A stretch of 64,000 nucleotides of DNA from Apostichopus japonicus (taxonomy: Eukaryota > Echinodermata > Holothuroidea > Aspidochirotida > Stichopodidae), in contig NC_092572.1 of assembly GCF_037975245.1 (NCBI RefSeq), forward strand, positions 30,353,989 through 30,417,988, written 5' to 3'. The notes beneath the pieces were generated by a model. It saw nothing but the letters and a program-made list of their open reading frames with translations, ran no database searches and was not told the origin of the DNA. Position 1 is the stretch's first letter, and each line of letters opens with the position of its first letter. The position numbers and the translations under genes are program-made. Of this stretch, positions 8,503-22,200 are shown piece after piece.

Positions 8503-11500
8503 GAGGGTGCCGAACATTCGAATAATCGGATTCGAACATTCGATTGATGGGTGTCGAACATTCGATTGATCGGTGTCGAACATTTGATTGATGGGTGCCG
8601 AACATTCGAATAATCGGATTCGAACATTCGATTGATGGGTGTCGAACATTCGATTGATCGGTATTGCACATTTGTTTGGTCGGTGTCGCATATTCGATTA
8701 ATCGGTGCCTAACATTCGATTGATGGGTGCCGAACATTCGAATGATCGGTGTCGAACATTTGATCGATGGGTGCCGAACATTCGAATGATCTGTGTCGAA
8801 CATTCGATTGATGGGTGTCATTCGATTGATTGGTGTCGAACATTCGATTGATCGGTGTCATTCGATTGATCGGTGTCGAACATTCGATTGATCGGTGTCG
8901 CACACCCGATTGATCGGTGTCGCACATTCGATTAATCGGTGCCGCACATTCGATTGATGGGTGCCGAACATTCGAATAATCGGATTCGAACATTCGATTG
9001 ATGGGTGTCGAACATTCGATTGATCGGTATTGCACATTTGTTTGGTCGGTGTCGCATATTCGATTAATCGGTGTCGAACATTCGATCGATGGATGCCGAA
9101 CATTCGAATGATCTGTGTCGAACATTCGATTGACGGCATCATTCGATTGATCGGTTTCGAACATTCGATTGATGGGTGTCGAATATTCGATTGATGGGTG
9201 CCGAACATTCGACTGATGGGTATCGCACATTCGATTGATCGGTACTGCACATTCAATTGATGGGTGTCATTCGATTGATTGGTGTCGAACATTCGATTGA
9301 TGGGTGCCGAACATTCGAATAATCGGATTCGAACATTCGATTGATTAGTGTCGAACATTCGTTTGATCGGTATTGCACATTTGTTTGGTCGGTGTCGCTT
9401 ATTCGATTGATCGGTGCCGAACATTCGATTGATGGGTGCCGAACATTCGAATGATCGGTGTCGAACATTTGATTGATTGGTGTCGCACATTCGACTGATC
9501 GGTGTCGCACATTCGATTGATTGGTGCCGAACATTCGATTGATCGGTGTCGAACATTCGATTGATGGGTGCCGAACATTCGACTGATGGGTATCGCACAT
9601 TCGATTGATCGGTACTGCACATTCGATTGATCGGTGTCGAACATTCGATTGATCGGTGTCGAACATTCGATTGATGGGTGTTGCACATTCGATTGATCGG
9701 TGTCGAACATTCGATTGATCGGTGTCGCACACCCGATTGATCGGTGCCGCACATTCGATTGAGGGTGCCGAACATTCGAATGATCTGTGTCGAACATTCG
9801 ATTGATGGGTGTCATTCGATTGATTGGTGTCGAACATTCGATTGATCGGTGTCATTCGATTGATCGGTGTCGAACATTCGATTGATCGGTGTCGCACACC
9901 CGATTGATCGGTGTCGCACATTCGATTAATCGGTGCCGCACATTCGATTGATGGGTGCCGAACATTCGAATAATCGGATGCGAACATTCGATTGATGGGT
10001 GTAGAACATTCGATTGATCGGTATTGCACATTTGTTTGGTCGGTGTCGCATATTCGATTAATCGGTGCCTAACATTCGATTGATGGGTGCCGAACATTCG
10101 AATGATCGGTGTCGAACATTTGATCGATGGGTGCCGAACATTCGAATGATCTGTGTCGAACATTCGATTGATGGGTGTCATTCGATTGATCGGTGTCGAA
10201 CATTCGATTGATCGGTGTCGCACATCCGATTGATCGGTGTCGCACATTCGATTGATCGGTGTCGAACATTCGATTGATTGGTGCCGAACATTCGAATAAT
10301 CGGTGTCGAACATTCGATCGATGGATGCCGAACATTCGAATGATCTGTGTCGAACATTCGATTGACGGTATCATTCGATTGATCGGTTTCGAACATTCGA
10401 TTGATGGGTGTCGAATATTCGATTGATGGGTGCCGAACATTCGACTGATGGGTATCGCACATTCGATTGATCGGTACTGCACATTCGATTGATGGGTGTC
10501 ATTCGATTGATTGGTGTCGAACATTCGATTGATGGGTGCCGAACATTCGAATAATCGGATTCGAACATTCGATTGATGGGTGTCGAACATTCGATTGATC
10601 GGTGTCGCACATCAGATTGATCGGTGTCGCACATTCGATTGATCGGTGTCGAACATTCGATTGATGGGTGCCGAACATTCGATTGATGGGTGTCGAACAT
10701 TCGATTAATGGGTGTCGCACATTCGATTGATCGGTAGTGCACATTCGATTGATCGGTGTCGAACATTCGATTGATCGGTACTGCACATTCGTTTGGTCGG
10801 TGTCGCACATTCGATTGATCGGTGTCGCACATTCGATTAATCGGTGCCGCACATTCGATTGATGGGTGCCGAACATTCGAATAATCGGATTCGAACATTC
10901 GATTGATGGGTGTCGAACATTCGATTGATCGGTATTGCACATTCTTTTGGTCGGTGTCGCATATTCTATTAATCGGTGCCGAACATTCGATTGATCGGTG
11001 TCGCACATCCGATTGATCGGTGTCGCACATTCGATTGATCGGTGTCGCACATTCGATTGATGGGTGCCGAACATTTGAATGATCGGTGTCGAACATTCGA
11101 TCGATGGGTGCCGAACATTCGAATGATCTGTGTCGAACATTCGATTGAAGGTATCATTCGATTGATCGGTTTCGAACATTCGATTGATGGGTGTCGAACA
11201 TTCGATTGATGGGTGCCGAACATTCGACTGATGGGTATCAGACATTCGATTGATCGGTACTGCACATTCGATTGATCGGTGTCGAACATTCGATTGATTG
11301 GTGTCGAACATTCGATTGATGGGTGTCGCACATTCGATTGATCGGTGTCGAACATTCGATTGATCGGTGTCGCACATTCGATTGATCGGTGTCGCACATT
11401 CGATTGATCGGTGTCGAACATTCGATTGATCGGTATTGCACATTCGTTTGGTCGGTGTCGCATATTCGATTAATCGGTGCCGAACATTTGATTGATTGGT

Positions 11501-14500
11501 GCCGAACATTCGAATGATCTGTGTCGAACATTCGATTGATGGGTGTCATTCGATTGATGGGTGTCATTCGATTGATCGGTGTCGAACATTCGATTGATCG
11601 GTGTCGCACATCCGATTGATCGGTGTCGCACATTCGATTGATCGGTGTCGAACATTCGATTGATGGGTGCCGAACATTCGAATAATCGGTGTCGAACATT
11701 CGATCGATGGGTGCCGAACATTCGAATGATCTGTGTCGAACATTCGATTGAAGGTATCATTCGATTGATCGGTTTCGAACATTCGATTGATGGGTGCCGA
11801 ACAATCGAATAATCGGATTCGAACATTCGATTGATGGGTGTCGAACATTCGATTGATCGGTATTGCACATTTGTTTGGTCGGTGTCGCATATTCGATTAA
11901 TCGGTGCCGAACATTCGATTGATGGGTGCCGAACATTCGAATGATCGGTGTCGAACATTGGATTGATTGGTGCCGAACATTCGAATGATCTGTGTCGAAC
12001 ATTCGATTGATGGGTGTCATTCGATTGATCGGTGTCGAACATTCGATTGATCGGTGTCGCAAATCCGAATGATCGGTGTCGCACATTCGATTGATCGATG
12101 TCGAACATTCGATTGATTGGTGCGGAACATTTGAATGATCGGTGTCGAACATTCGATTGATCGGTGTCGAACATTCGATTGATCGGTATTGCACATTCGT
12201 TTGGTCGGTGTCGCATATTCGATAAATCGGTGCCGAACATTCGATTGATGGGTGCCGAACATTCGACTGATGGGTATCGCACATTCGATTGATCGGTACT
12301 GCACATTCGATTGATCGGTGTCGAACATTCGATTGATCGGTGTCGAACATTCGATTGATGGGTGTTGCACATTCGATTGATCGGTGTCGAACATTCGATT
12401 GATCGGTGTCGCACACCCGATTGATCGGTGCCGCACATTCGATTGAGGGTGCCGAACATTCGAATAATCGGATTCGAACATTCGATTGATGGGTGTCGAA
12501 CATTCGATTGATCGGTGTCGCACATCGGATTGATCGGTGTCGCACATTCGATTGATCGGTGTCGAACATTTGATTGATGGGTGCCGAACATTCGAATAAT
12601 CGGATTCGAACATTCGATTGATGGGTGTCGAACATTCGATTGATAGGTATTGCACATTTGTTTGGTCGGTGTCGCATATTCGATTAATCGGTGTCGAACA
12701 TTCGATTGATCGGTATTGCACATTCGTTTGGTCGGTGTCGCATATTCGATTAATCGGTGCCGAACATTTGATTGATTGGTGCCGAACATTCGAATGATCT
12801 GTGTCGAACATTCGATTGATGGGTGTCATTCGATTGATGGGTGTCATTCGATTGATCGGTGTCGAACATTCGATTGATCGGTGTCGCACATTCGATTGAT
12901 CGGTGTCGAACATTCGATTGATGGGTGCCGAACATTCGAATAATCGGTGTCGAACATTCGATCGATGGGTGCCGAACATTCGAATGATCTGTGTCGAACA
13001 TTCGATTGAAGGTATCATTCGATTGATCGGTTTCGAACATTCGATTGATGGGTGCCGAACAATCGAATAATCGGATTCGAACATTCGATTGATGGGTGTC
13101 GAACATTCGATTGATCGGTATTGCACATTTGTTTGGTCGGTGTCGCATATTCGATTAATCGGTGCCTAACATTCGATTGATGGGTGCCGAACATTCGAAT
13201 GATCGGTGTCGAACATTTGATCGATGGGTGCCGAACATTCGAATGATCTGTGTCGAACATTCGATTGATGGGTGTCATTCGATTGATTGGTGTCGAACAT
13301 TCGATTGATCGGTGTCATTCGATTGATCGGTGTCGAACATTCGATTGATCGGTGTCGCACACCCGATTGATCGGTGTCGCACATTCGATTAATCGGTGCC
13401 GCACATTCGATTGATGGGTGCCGAACATTCGAATAATCGGATTCGAACATTCGATTGATGGGTGTCGAACATTCGATTGATCGGTATTGCACATTTGTTT
13501 GGTCGGTGTCGCATATTCGATTAATCGGTGCCGAACATTCGATTGATGGGTGCCGAACATTCGAATGATCGGTGTCGAACATTTGATCGATGGGTGCCGA
13601 ACATTCGAATGATCTGTGTCGAACATTCGATTGATGGGTGTCATTCGATTGATTGGTGTCGAACATTCGATTGATCGGTGTCGCACATTCGATTGATCGG
13701 TGTCGAACATTCGATTGATGGGTGCCGAACATTCGAATAATCGGTGTCGAACATTCGATCGATGGATGCCGAATATTCGAATGATCTGTGTCGAACATTC
13801 GATTGACGGTATCATTCGATTGATCGGTTTCGAACATTCGATTGATGGGTGTCGAATATTCGATTGATGGGTGCCGAACATTCGACTGATGGGTATCGCA
13901 CATTCGATTGATCGGTACTGCACATTCGATTGATGGGTGTCATTCGATTGATCGGTGTCACACATTCGATTAATCGGTGCCGCACATTCGATTGATGGGT
14001 GCCGAACATTCGAATAATCGGATTCGAATATTCGATTGATGGGTGCCGAACATTCGACTGATGGGTATCGCACATATGATTGATCGGTACTGCACATTCG
14101 ATTGATGGGTGTCATTCGATTGATTGGTGTCGAACATTCGATTGATGGGTGCCGAACATTCGAATAATCGGATTCGAACATTCGATTGATTAGTGTCGAA
14201 CATTCGTTTGATCGGTATTGCACATTTGTTTGGTCGGTGTCGCATATTCGATTGATCGGTGCCGAACATTCGATTGATGGGTGCCGAACATTCGAATGAT
14301 CGGTGTCGAACATTTGATTGATTGGTGTCGCACATTCGACTGATCGGTGTCGCACATTCGATTGATTGGTGCCGAACATTCGATTGATGGGTGTCATTCG
14401 ATTGATGGGTGTCGAACATTCGATTGATCGGTATTGCACATTTGTTTGGTCGGTGTCGCATATTCGATTAATCGGTGCCGAACATTCGATTGATGGGTGC

Positions 14501-15126
14501 CGAACATTCGAATGATCGGTGTCGAACATTGGATTGATTGGTGCCGAACATTCGAATGATCTGTGTCGAACATTCGATTGATGGGTGTCATTCGATTGAT
14601 CGGTGTCGAACATTCGATTGATCGGTGTCGCAAATCCGATTGATCGGTGTCGCACATTCGATTGATCGATGTCGAACATTCGATTGATTGGTGCTGAACA
14701 TTTGAATGATCGGTGTCGAACATTCGATTGATCGGTGTCGAACATTCGATTGATCGGTATTGCACATTCGTTTGGTCGGTGTCGCATATTCGATAAATCG
14801 GTGCCGAACATTCGATTGATGGGTGCCGAACATCCGAATGATCGGTGTCGAACATTTGATTGATTGGTGTCATTCGATTGATCGGTGTCGAACATTCGAT
14901 TGATCGGTGTCGAACATTCGATTGATGGGTGCCGAACATTCGACTGATGGGTATCGCACATTCGATTGATCGGTACTGCACATTCGATTGATCGGTGTCG
15001 AACATTCGATTGATCGGTGTCGAACATTCGATTGATGGGTGTTGCACATTCGATTGATCGGTGTCGAACATTCGATTGATCGGTGTCGCACACCCGATTG
15101 ATCGGTGCCGCACATTCGATTGAGGG
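8503..15126. repeat. Four dispersed copies of a 21-bp marker unit (GATTGAGGGTGCC)
   Basis: A one-base-deleted unit reading GATTGAGGGTGCC has its GAGGG at 8503, 9761, 12445 and 15122. Each is preceded by the same series, GCACACCCG then GGTGCCGCAC. Because the deletion is rare and always in the same context, the four sites are descendants of one cassette that was copied around the left part of the array. Confidence 0.8.
10706..11916. repeat. HOR copy paired with 7,090-8,300
   Basis: This is the second copy of the variant series at 7,090, at a constant 3,616-bp offset. It diverges after about 11,916, where the first copy continues with CGACTGATGGG and this one with CGAATGATCGG. Confidence 0.8.
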
Positions 15127-15759
15127 TGCCGAACATTCGAATAATCGGATTCGAACATTCGATTGATGGGTGTCGAACATTCGATTGATCGGTGTCGCAC
15201 ATCCGATTGATCGGTGTCGCACATTCGATTGATCAGTGTCGAACATTTGATTGATGGGTGCCGAATATTCGAATGATCTGTGTCGAACATTCGATTGATG
15301 GGTGTCATTCGATTGATCGGTGTCGAACATTCGATTGATCGGTGTCGCACATCCGATTGATCGGTGTCGCACATTCGATTGATCGGTGTCGAACATTCGA
15401 TTGATGGGTGCCGAACATTCGAATAATCGGTGTCGAACATTCGATCGATGGATGCCGAACATTCGAATGATCTGTGTCGAACATTCGATTGACGGTATCA
15501 TTCGATTGATCGGTTTCGAACATTCGATTGATGGGTGTCGAATATTCGATTGATGGGTGCCGAACATTCGACTGATGGGTATCGCACATTCGATTGATCG
15601 GTACTGCACATTCGATTGATGGGTGTCATTCGATTGATTGGTGTCGAACATTCGATTGATGGGTGCCGAACATTCGAATAATCGGATTCGAACATTCGAT
15701 TGATGGGTGTCGAACATTCGTTTGATCGGTATTGCACATTTGTTTGGTCGGTGTCGCAT
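13315..15759 (-). other. Longest repeat-derived open frame (814 codons), not a gene
   Basis: The minus strand is open for 814 codons here. The translation is a degenerate 22-residue repeat built from motifs such as FDTDQSN, RHRSIEC and STPINRM. These are the three frames of one 22-bp unit read in succession, and overlapping frames encode the same motifs. Length variants shift frame rather than preserving it, and there is no non-repeat start, signal, domain or splice structure. It is recorded here so that it is not annotated as a Cys- or Ser-rich protein. Confidence 0.9.
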
Positions 15760-17180
15760 ATTCGATTAATCGGTGCCGAACATTCGATTGATGGGTGCCG
15801 AACATTCGAATGATCGGTGTCGAACATTTGATTGATTGGTGTCGCACATTCGATTGATTGGTGCCGAACATTCGATTGATGGGTGTCATTCGATTGATGG
15901 GTGTAGAACATTCGATTGATCGGTGTCGCATATCCGATTGATCGGTGTCGCACATTCGATTGATCGGTGTCGAACATTCGATTGACGGGTGCCGAACATT
16001 CGAATAATCGGTGTCGAACATTCGATCGATGGATGCCGAACATTCGAATGATCTGTGTCGAACATCCGATTGATCGGTGTCGCACATTCGATTGATCGGT
16101 GTCGAACATTCGATTGATGGGTGCCGAACATTCGAATAATCGGTGTCGAACATTCGATTGATGGGTGTTGCACATTCGATTGATCGGTGTCGAACATTCG
16201 ATTGATCGGTGTCGCACACCCGATTGATTGGTGCCGAACATTCGATTGATGGGTGTCATTCGATTGATCGGTGTCGAACATTCGATTGATCGGTGTCGCA
16301 CATCCGATTGATCGGTGTCGCACATTCGATTGATCGGTGTCGAACATTTGATTGATGGGTGCCGAACATTCGAATGATCTGTGTCGAACATTCGATTGAT
16401 GGGTGTCATTCGATTGATTGGTGCCGAACATTCGAATGATCTGTGTCGAACATTCGATTGATGGGTGTCATTCGATTGATCGGTGTCGAACATTCGATTG
16501 ATCGGTGTCGCACATCCGATTGATCGGTGTCGCACATTCGATTGATCGGTGTCGCACATTCGATTGATCGGTGTCGAACATTCGATTGATGGGTGTCGCA
16601 CATTCGATTGATCGGTGTCGAACATTCGATTGATCGGTGTCGCACACCCGATTGATCGGTGCCGCACATTCGATTGATGGGTGCCGAACATTCGAATAAT
16701 CGGATTCGAACATTCGATTGATGGGTGTCGAACATTCGATTGATCGGTGTCGCACATCCGATTGATCGGTGTCGCACATTCGATTGATCGGTGTCGAACA
16801 TTCGATTGATGGGTGCCGAACATTCGAATGATCGGTGTCGAACATTTGATCGATGGGTGCCGAACATTCGATTGATCTGTGTCGAACATTCGATTGATGG
16901 GTGTCATTCGATTGATCGGTGTCGAACATTCGATTGATCGGTGTCGCACACCCGATTGATCGGTGCCGCACATTCGATTGATGGGTGCCGAACATTCGAA
17001 TAATCGGATTCGAACATTCGATTGATGGGTGTCGAACATTCGAATAATCGGATTCGAACATTCGATTGATCGGTGTCGCACATCCGATTGATCGGTGTCG
17101 CACATTCGATTGATCGGTGTCGAACATTCGATTGATGGGTGTCGCACATTCGATTGATCGGTGTCGCACATTCGATTGAT

Positions 17181-17232
17181 TGGTGCCGATCATCCGAATG
17201 ATCATTCGATTGATCGGTGTCGAAACATTCGA
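17181..17232. repeat. Rearranged marker cassette (12-bp plus 23-bp unit), site 1
   Basis: CATCCGAATGATCATTCG lacks about 10 bp of the normal unit between GATC and ATTCG, and is followed by a unit with one extra A (GTCGAAACATTCG). This unusual pair recurs at about 21,571, 26,722 and 28,550, so it tags copies of one ancestral block. Confidence 0.85.
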
Positions 17233-17282
17233 TTGATTGGTGTCGAACATTCGATTGATGGGTATCATTCGATTGATCGGTG

Positions 17283-18523
17283 TCGCACATCCTATTGATC
17301 GGTGTCGCACATTCGATTGATCGGTGCCGCACATTTGATTGATGGGTGCCGAACATTTGATTGATTGGTGTCGAACATTCGATTGATAAGTGCCGAACAT
17401 TCGCATGATCTGTGTCGAACTTTCGATTGATGGGTATCATTCGAATGATCGGTTTCGAACATTCGATTGATCGGTGTCGCACATCCGATTGATCGGTGTC
17501 GCACATTCGATTGATCGATGTCGCACATTCGATTGATTGGTGCCGACCATTTGAATGATCGGTGTCGAACATTCGATTGATCGGTGTCGAACATTCGATT
17601 GATCGGTATTGCACATTCGTTTGGTCGGTGTCGCAAATTCGATAAATCGGTGCCGAACATTCGATTGATGGGTGCCGAACATTCGAATGATCGGTGTCGA
17701 ACATTTGATTGATGGGTGTCGAACATTCGATTGATCGGTGTCGAACATTCGATTGATCGGTGTCGCACACCCGATTGATCGGTGTCGAACATTCGATTGA
17801 TGGTTGCCGAACATTCGAATGATCGGTGTCGAACATTTGATCGATGGGTGCCGAACATTCGAATGATCTGTGTCGAACATTCGATTGATGGGTGTCATTC
17901 GATTGATCGGTGTCGAACATTCGATTGATCGGTGTCGCACATTCGATTGACCAGTGTCGCACATCCTATTGATCGGTGTCGCACATTCCATTGATCGGTG
18001 CCGCACATTCGATTGACCGGTGTCGCACATCCTATTGATCGGTGTCGCACATTCGATTGATCGGTGTCGGACATTCGATTGATTGGTGTCGAACATTCGA
18101 TTGATGGGTGTCGCACATTCGATTGATCGGTACTGCACATTCGATTGATCGTTGTCGAACATTCGATTGATGGGTGCCGAACATTCGATTGATCGGTATT
18201 GCACATTCGTTTGGTCGGTGTCGCATATTCGATAAATCGGTGCCGAACATTCGATTGATGGGTGCCGAACATTCGAATGATCGGTGTCGAACATTTGATT
18301 GATTGGAGCCGAACATTCGAATGATCTGTGTGGAACATTCGATTGATGGGTGTCATTCGATTGATCGGTGTCGAACATTCGATTGATCGGTGTCGCACAT
18401 CCGATTGATCGGTGTCGCACATTCGATTGATCAGTGTCGAACATTCGATTGATTGGTGTCGAACATTCGATTGATGGGTGTCGCACATTCGATTGATCGG
18501 TGTCGAACATTCGATTGATCGGT
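17283..18523. repeat. HOR copy paired with 19,313-20,593 (offset about 2.03 kb)
   Basis: Shared rare variants include ATCCTATTG, GATAAGTGCCG (17,386), AACTTTCG, GCACACCCG (17,765), GATGGTTGCC and GATTGGAGCC (18,301). The offset steps through 2,030, 1,986, 2,026 and 2,070 bp. The steps are 44, 40 (22 plus 18) and 44 bp, so the copies differ by whole units only. Confidence 0.85.
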
Positions 18524-19312
18524 GTCGAACATTCGAATGATCGGTGCCGAAAATTCGATTGATGGGTGTCGCACATCCGATTGATCGGTGTCGCACATTC
18601 GATTGATCGGTGTCGAACATTCGATTGATCGGTATTGCACATTCGTTTGGTCGGTGTCGCATATTCGATTAATCGGTGCCGAACATTCGATTGATGGATG
18701 CCGAACATTCGAATGATCGGTCTCGAACATTTGATTGATTGGTGCCGAACATTCGAATGATCTGTGTCGAACATTCGATTGATGGGTGCCGAACATTCGA
18801 ATGATCTGTGTCGAACATTTGATTGATTGGTGCCGAACATTCGAATGATCGGTGCCGAACATTCGATTGATAGGTGCCGAACATTCGATTGATAGGTGCC
18901 GAACATTCGAATGATCGGTGTCGAACATTCGATGGGTGTCGCACATCCGATTGATCGGTGTCGCACATTCGATTAATCGGTGCCGCACATTCGATTGATG
19001 GGTGTCGAACATTCGATTGATGGGTGCCGAACATTCGAATGATCGGTGTCGAACATTTGATTGATTGGTGTCGAACATTCGATTGATGGGTGTCGCACAT
19101 TCGATTGATCGGTAGTGCACATTCGATTGATCGGTGCCGAACATTCGAATGATCTGTGTCGAACATTTGATTGATTGGTGTCGCACATTCGATTTACCGG
19201 TGTCGCACATCCTATTGATCGGTGTCGCACATTCGATTGACCAGTGTCGCACATCCTATTGATCGGTGTCGCACATTCGATTGATCGGTGCCGCACATTC
19301 GATTGACCGGTG

Positions 19313-20593
19313 TCGCACATCCTATTGATCGGTGTCGCACATTCGATTGATCGGTGCCGCACATTTGATTGATGGGTGCCGAACATTTGATTGATTGGTG
19401 TCGAACATTCGATTGATAAGTGCCGAACATTCGCATGATCTGTGTCGAACTTTCGATTGATGGGTATCATTCGATTGATCGGTTTGGAACATTCGATTGA
19501 TCGGTGTCGCACATCCGATTGATCGGTGTCGCACATTCGATTGATCGATGTCGCACATTCGATTGATCGGTGTCGAACATTCGATTGATCGGTATTGCAC
19601 ATTCGTTTGGTCGGTGTCGCATATTCGATAAATCGGTGCCGAACATTCGATTGATGGGTGCCGAACATTCGAATGATCGGTGTCTAACATTTGATTGATT
19701 GGTGCCGAACATTCGAATGATCTGTGTCGAACATTCGATTGATGGGTGTCATTCGATTGATCGGTGTCGAACATTCGATTGATCGGTGTCGCACACCCGA
19801 TTGATCGGTGTCGAACATTCGATTGATGGTTGCCGAACATTCGAATGATCGGTGTCGAACATTTGATCGATGGGTGCCGAACATTCGAATGATCTGTGTC
19901 GAACATTCGATTGATGGGTGTCATTCGATTGATCGGTGTCGAACATTCGATTGATCGGTGTCGCACATTCGATTGACCAGTGTCGCACATCCTATTGATC
20001 GGTGTCGCACATTCCATTGATCGGTGCCGCACATTCGATTGACCGGTGTCGCACATCCTATTGATCGGTGTCGCACATTCGATTGATCGGTGTCGGACAT
20101 TCGATTGATTGGTGTCGAACATTCGATTGATGGGTGTCGCACATTCGATTGATCGGTACTGCACATTCGATTGATCGTTGTCGAACATTCGATTGATGGG
20201 TGCCGAACATTCGATTAATCGGTGTCGAACATTCGATTGATTGGTGTCGAACATTCGATTGATCGGTATTGCACATTCGTTTGGTCGGTGTCGCATATTC
20301 GATAAATCGGTGCCGAACATTCGATTGATGGGTGCCGAACATTCGAATGATCGGTGTCGAACATTTGATTGATTGGAGCCGAACATTCGAATGATCTGTG
20401 TGGAACATTCGATTGATGGGTGTCATTCGATTGATCGGTGTCGAACATTCGATTGATCGGTGTCGCACATCCGATTGATCGGTGTCGCACATTCGATTGA
20501 TCAGTGTCGAACATTCGATTGATTGGTGTCGAACATTCGATTGATGGGTGTCGCACATTCGATTGATCGGTGTCGAACATTCGATTGATCGGT
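19313..20593. repeat. HOR copy paired with 17,283-18,523
   Basis: This is the second copy. GATAAG lies at 19,416, GCACACCC at 19,791 and GATTGGAGCC at 20,371. Whole-unit indels relative to the first copy are visible near 19,560, 19,700 and 20,210. Confidence 0.85.
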
Positions 20594-20719
20594 GCCGCAC
20601 ATTCGATTGACCGGTGTCGCACATCTTATTGATCGGTGTCGCACATTCGATTGATCGGTGCCGCACATTTGATTGATGTGTGCCGAACATTCGATTGATT
20701 GGTGTCGAACATTCGATTG

Positions 20720-20740
20720 ATAAGTGCCGAACATTCGCTT
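20720..20740. repeat. ATAAGTGCCG marker, CTT subtype
   Basis: ATAAGTGCCGAACATTCG followed by CTTGATCTG occurs here and at 29,652 (offset 8,932), with the same downstream GATGGGTATC and GGTTTCG units. The CAT subtype occurs at 17,386, 19,416 and 24,931. All five markers are followed by the rare AACTTTCG unit. Confidence 0.8.
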
Positions 20741-20939
20741 GATCTGTGTCGAACTTTCGATTGATGGGTATCATTCGATTGATCGGTTTCGAACATTCGA
20801 TTGATGGGTGTCGAACATTCGATTGATCGGTATTGCACATTTGTTTGGTCGGTGTCGCATATTCGATTAATCGGTGCCGAACATTCGATTGATGGGTGCC
20901 GAACATTCGAATGATCGGTGTCGAACATTCGATTGATTG

Positions 20940-22200
20940 GTGTCGCACATTCGATTGATCGATGTCGAACATTTGATTGATTGGTGCCGATCATTCGAAT
21001 GATCGGTGCCTCACATTCGATTGATAGGTGCCGAACATTCGAATGATCGGTGTCGAACATTCGATGGGTGTCGCACATCCGATTGATCGGTGTCGCACAT
21101 TCGATTAATCGGTGCCGCACATTCGATTGATGGGTGCCGAACATTCGAATAAACGGATTCGAATATTCGATTGATGGGTGCCGAACATTCGAATGATCTG
21201 TGTCGAACATTTGATTGATTGGTGCCGAACATTCGAATGATCGGTGTCGCACATTCGATTGATCGGTTCTGCACATTCGATTGATTGGTGTCGAACATTC
21301 GATTGATGGGTGTCGCAAATTCGATTGATCGGTGTCGAACATTCGATTGATGGGTGTCGCACATTCGATTGATCGGTATTGCACATTCGTTTGGTCGGTG
21401 TCGCATATTCGATTAATCGGTGCCGAAAATTCGATTGATTGGTGCCGAACATTCGAATAATCGGTGTCGAACATTCGATTGATTGGTGCCGAACATTCGA
21501 ATGATCGGTGTCGAACATTCGATTGATGGGTGTCGAACATTCGATTGATCGGTGTCGCACATTCGATTGATTGGTGCCGATCATCCGAATGATCATTCGA
21601 TTGATCGGTGTCGAAACATTCGATTGATTGGTGTCGAACATTCGATTGATGGGTGTCGAACATTCGATTGATCGGTATTGCACATTCGTTTGGTCGGTGT
21701 CGCATATTCGATTGATCGATGTCGCACATTCGATTGATGAGTGTCGCACATTCGATTGATCGGTGTCGAACATTCGATTGATCGGTGTCGAACATTCGAT
21801 TGATGGGTGTCGCACATTCGATTGATCGGTACTGCACATTCGATTGATCGGTGTCGAACATTCGAATGATCGGTGTCGAACATTCGATTGATGGGTGTCG
21901 CACATTCGAATGATCGGTGTCGCACATTCGATTGATCGGTGTCGAACATTCGATTGATCGGTATTGCACATTCGTTTGGTCGGTGTCGCATATTCGATTA
22001 ATCGGTGCCGAACATTCGATTGATGGGTGCCGAACATTCGAATGATCGGTGTCGAACATTTGACTGATTGGTGCCGAACATTCGAATGATCTGTGTCGAA
22101 CATTCGATTGATGGGTGTCATTCGATTGATCGGTGTCGAACATTCGATTGATCGGTGCCGCACATCCGATTGATGGGTGCCGAACAATCGAATAATCGGT
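20940..22200. repeat. HOR copy paired with 27,917-29,221 (offset 6,977 then 7,021 bp)
   Basis: Shared features include GATCGATGTCG, GGTGCCTCACATTCG, CGAATAAACGG (about 21,146), the 17,181-type marker cassette, and TTTGACTGATTGG (22,061 and 29,082). The offset rises by 44 bp, two whole units, inside the block. Confidence 0.85.
21571..21622. repeat. Rearranged marker cassette, site 2
   Basis: The same GATCATTCG deletion and GTCGAAACATTCG insertion as at 17,181. It lies within the block shared with 27.9-29.2 kb. Confidence 0.85.
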
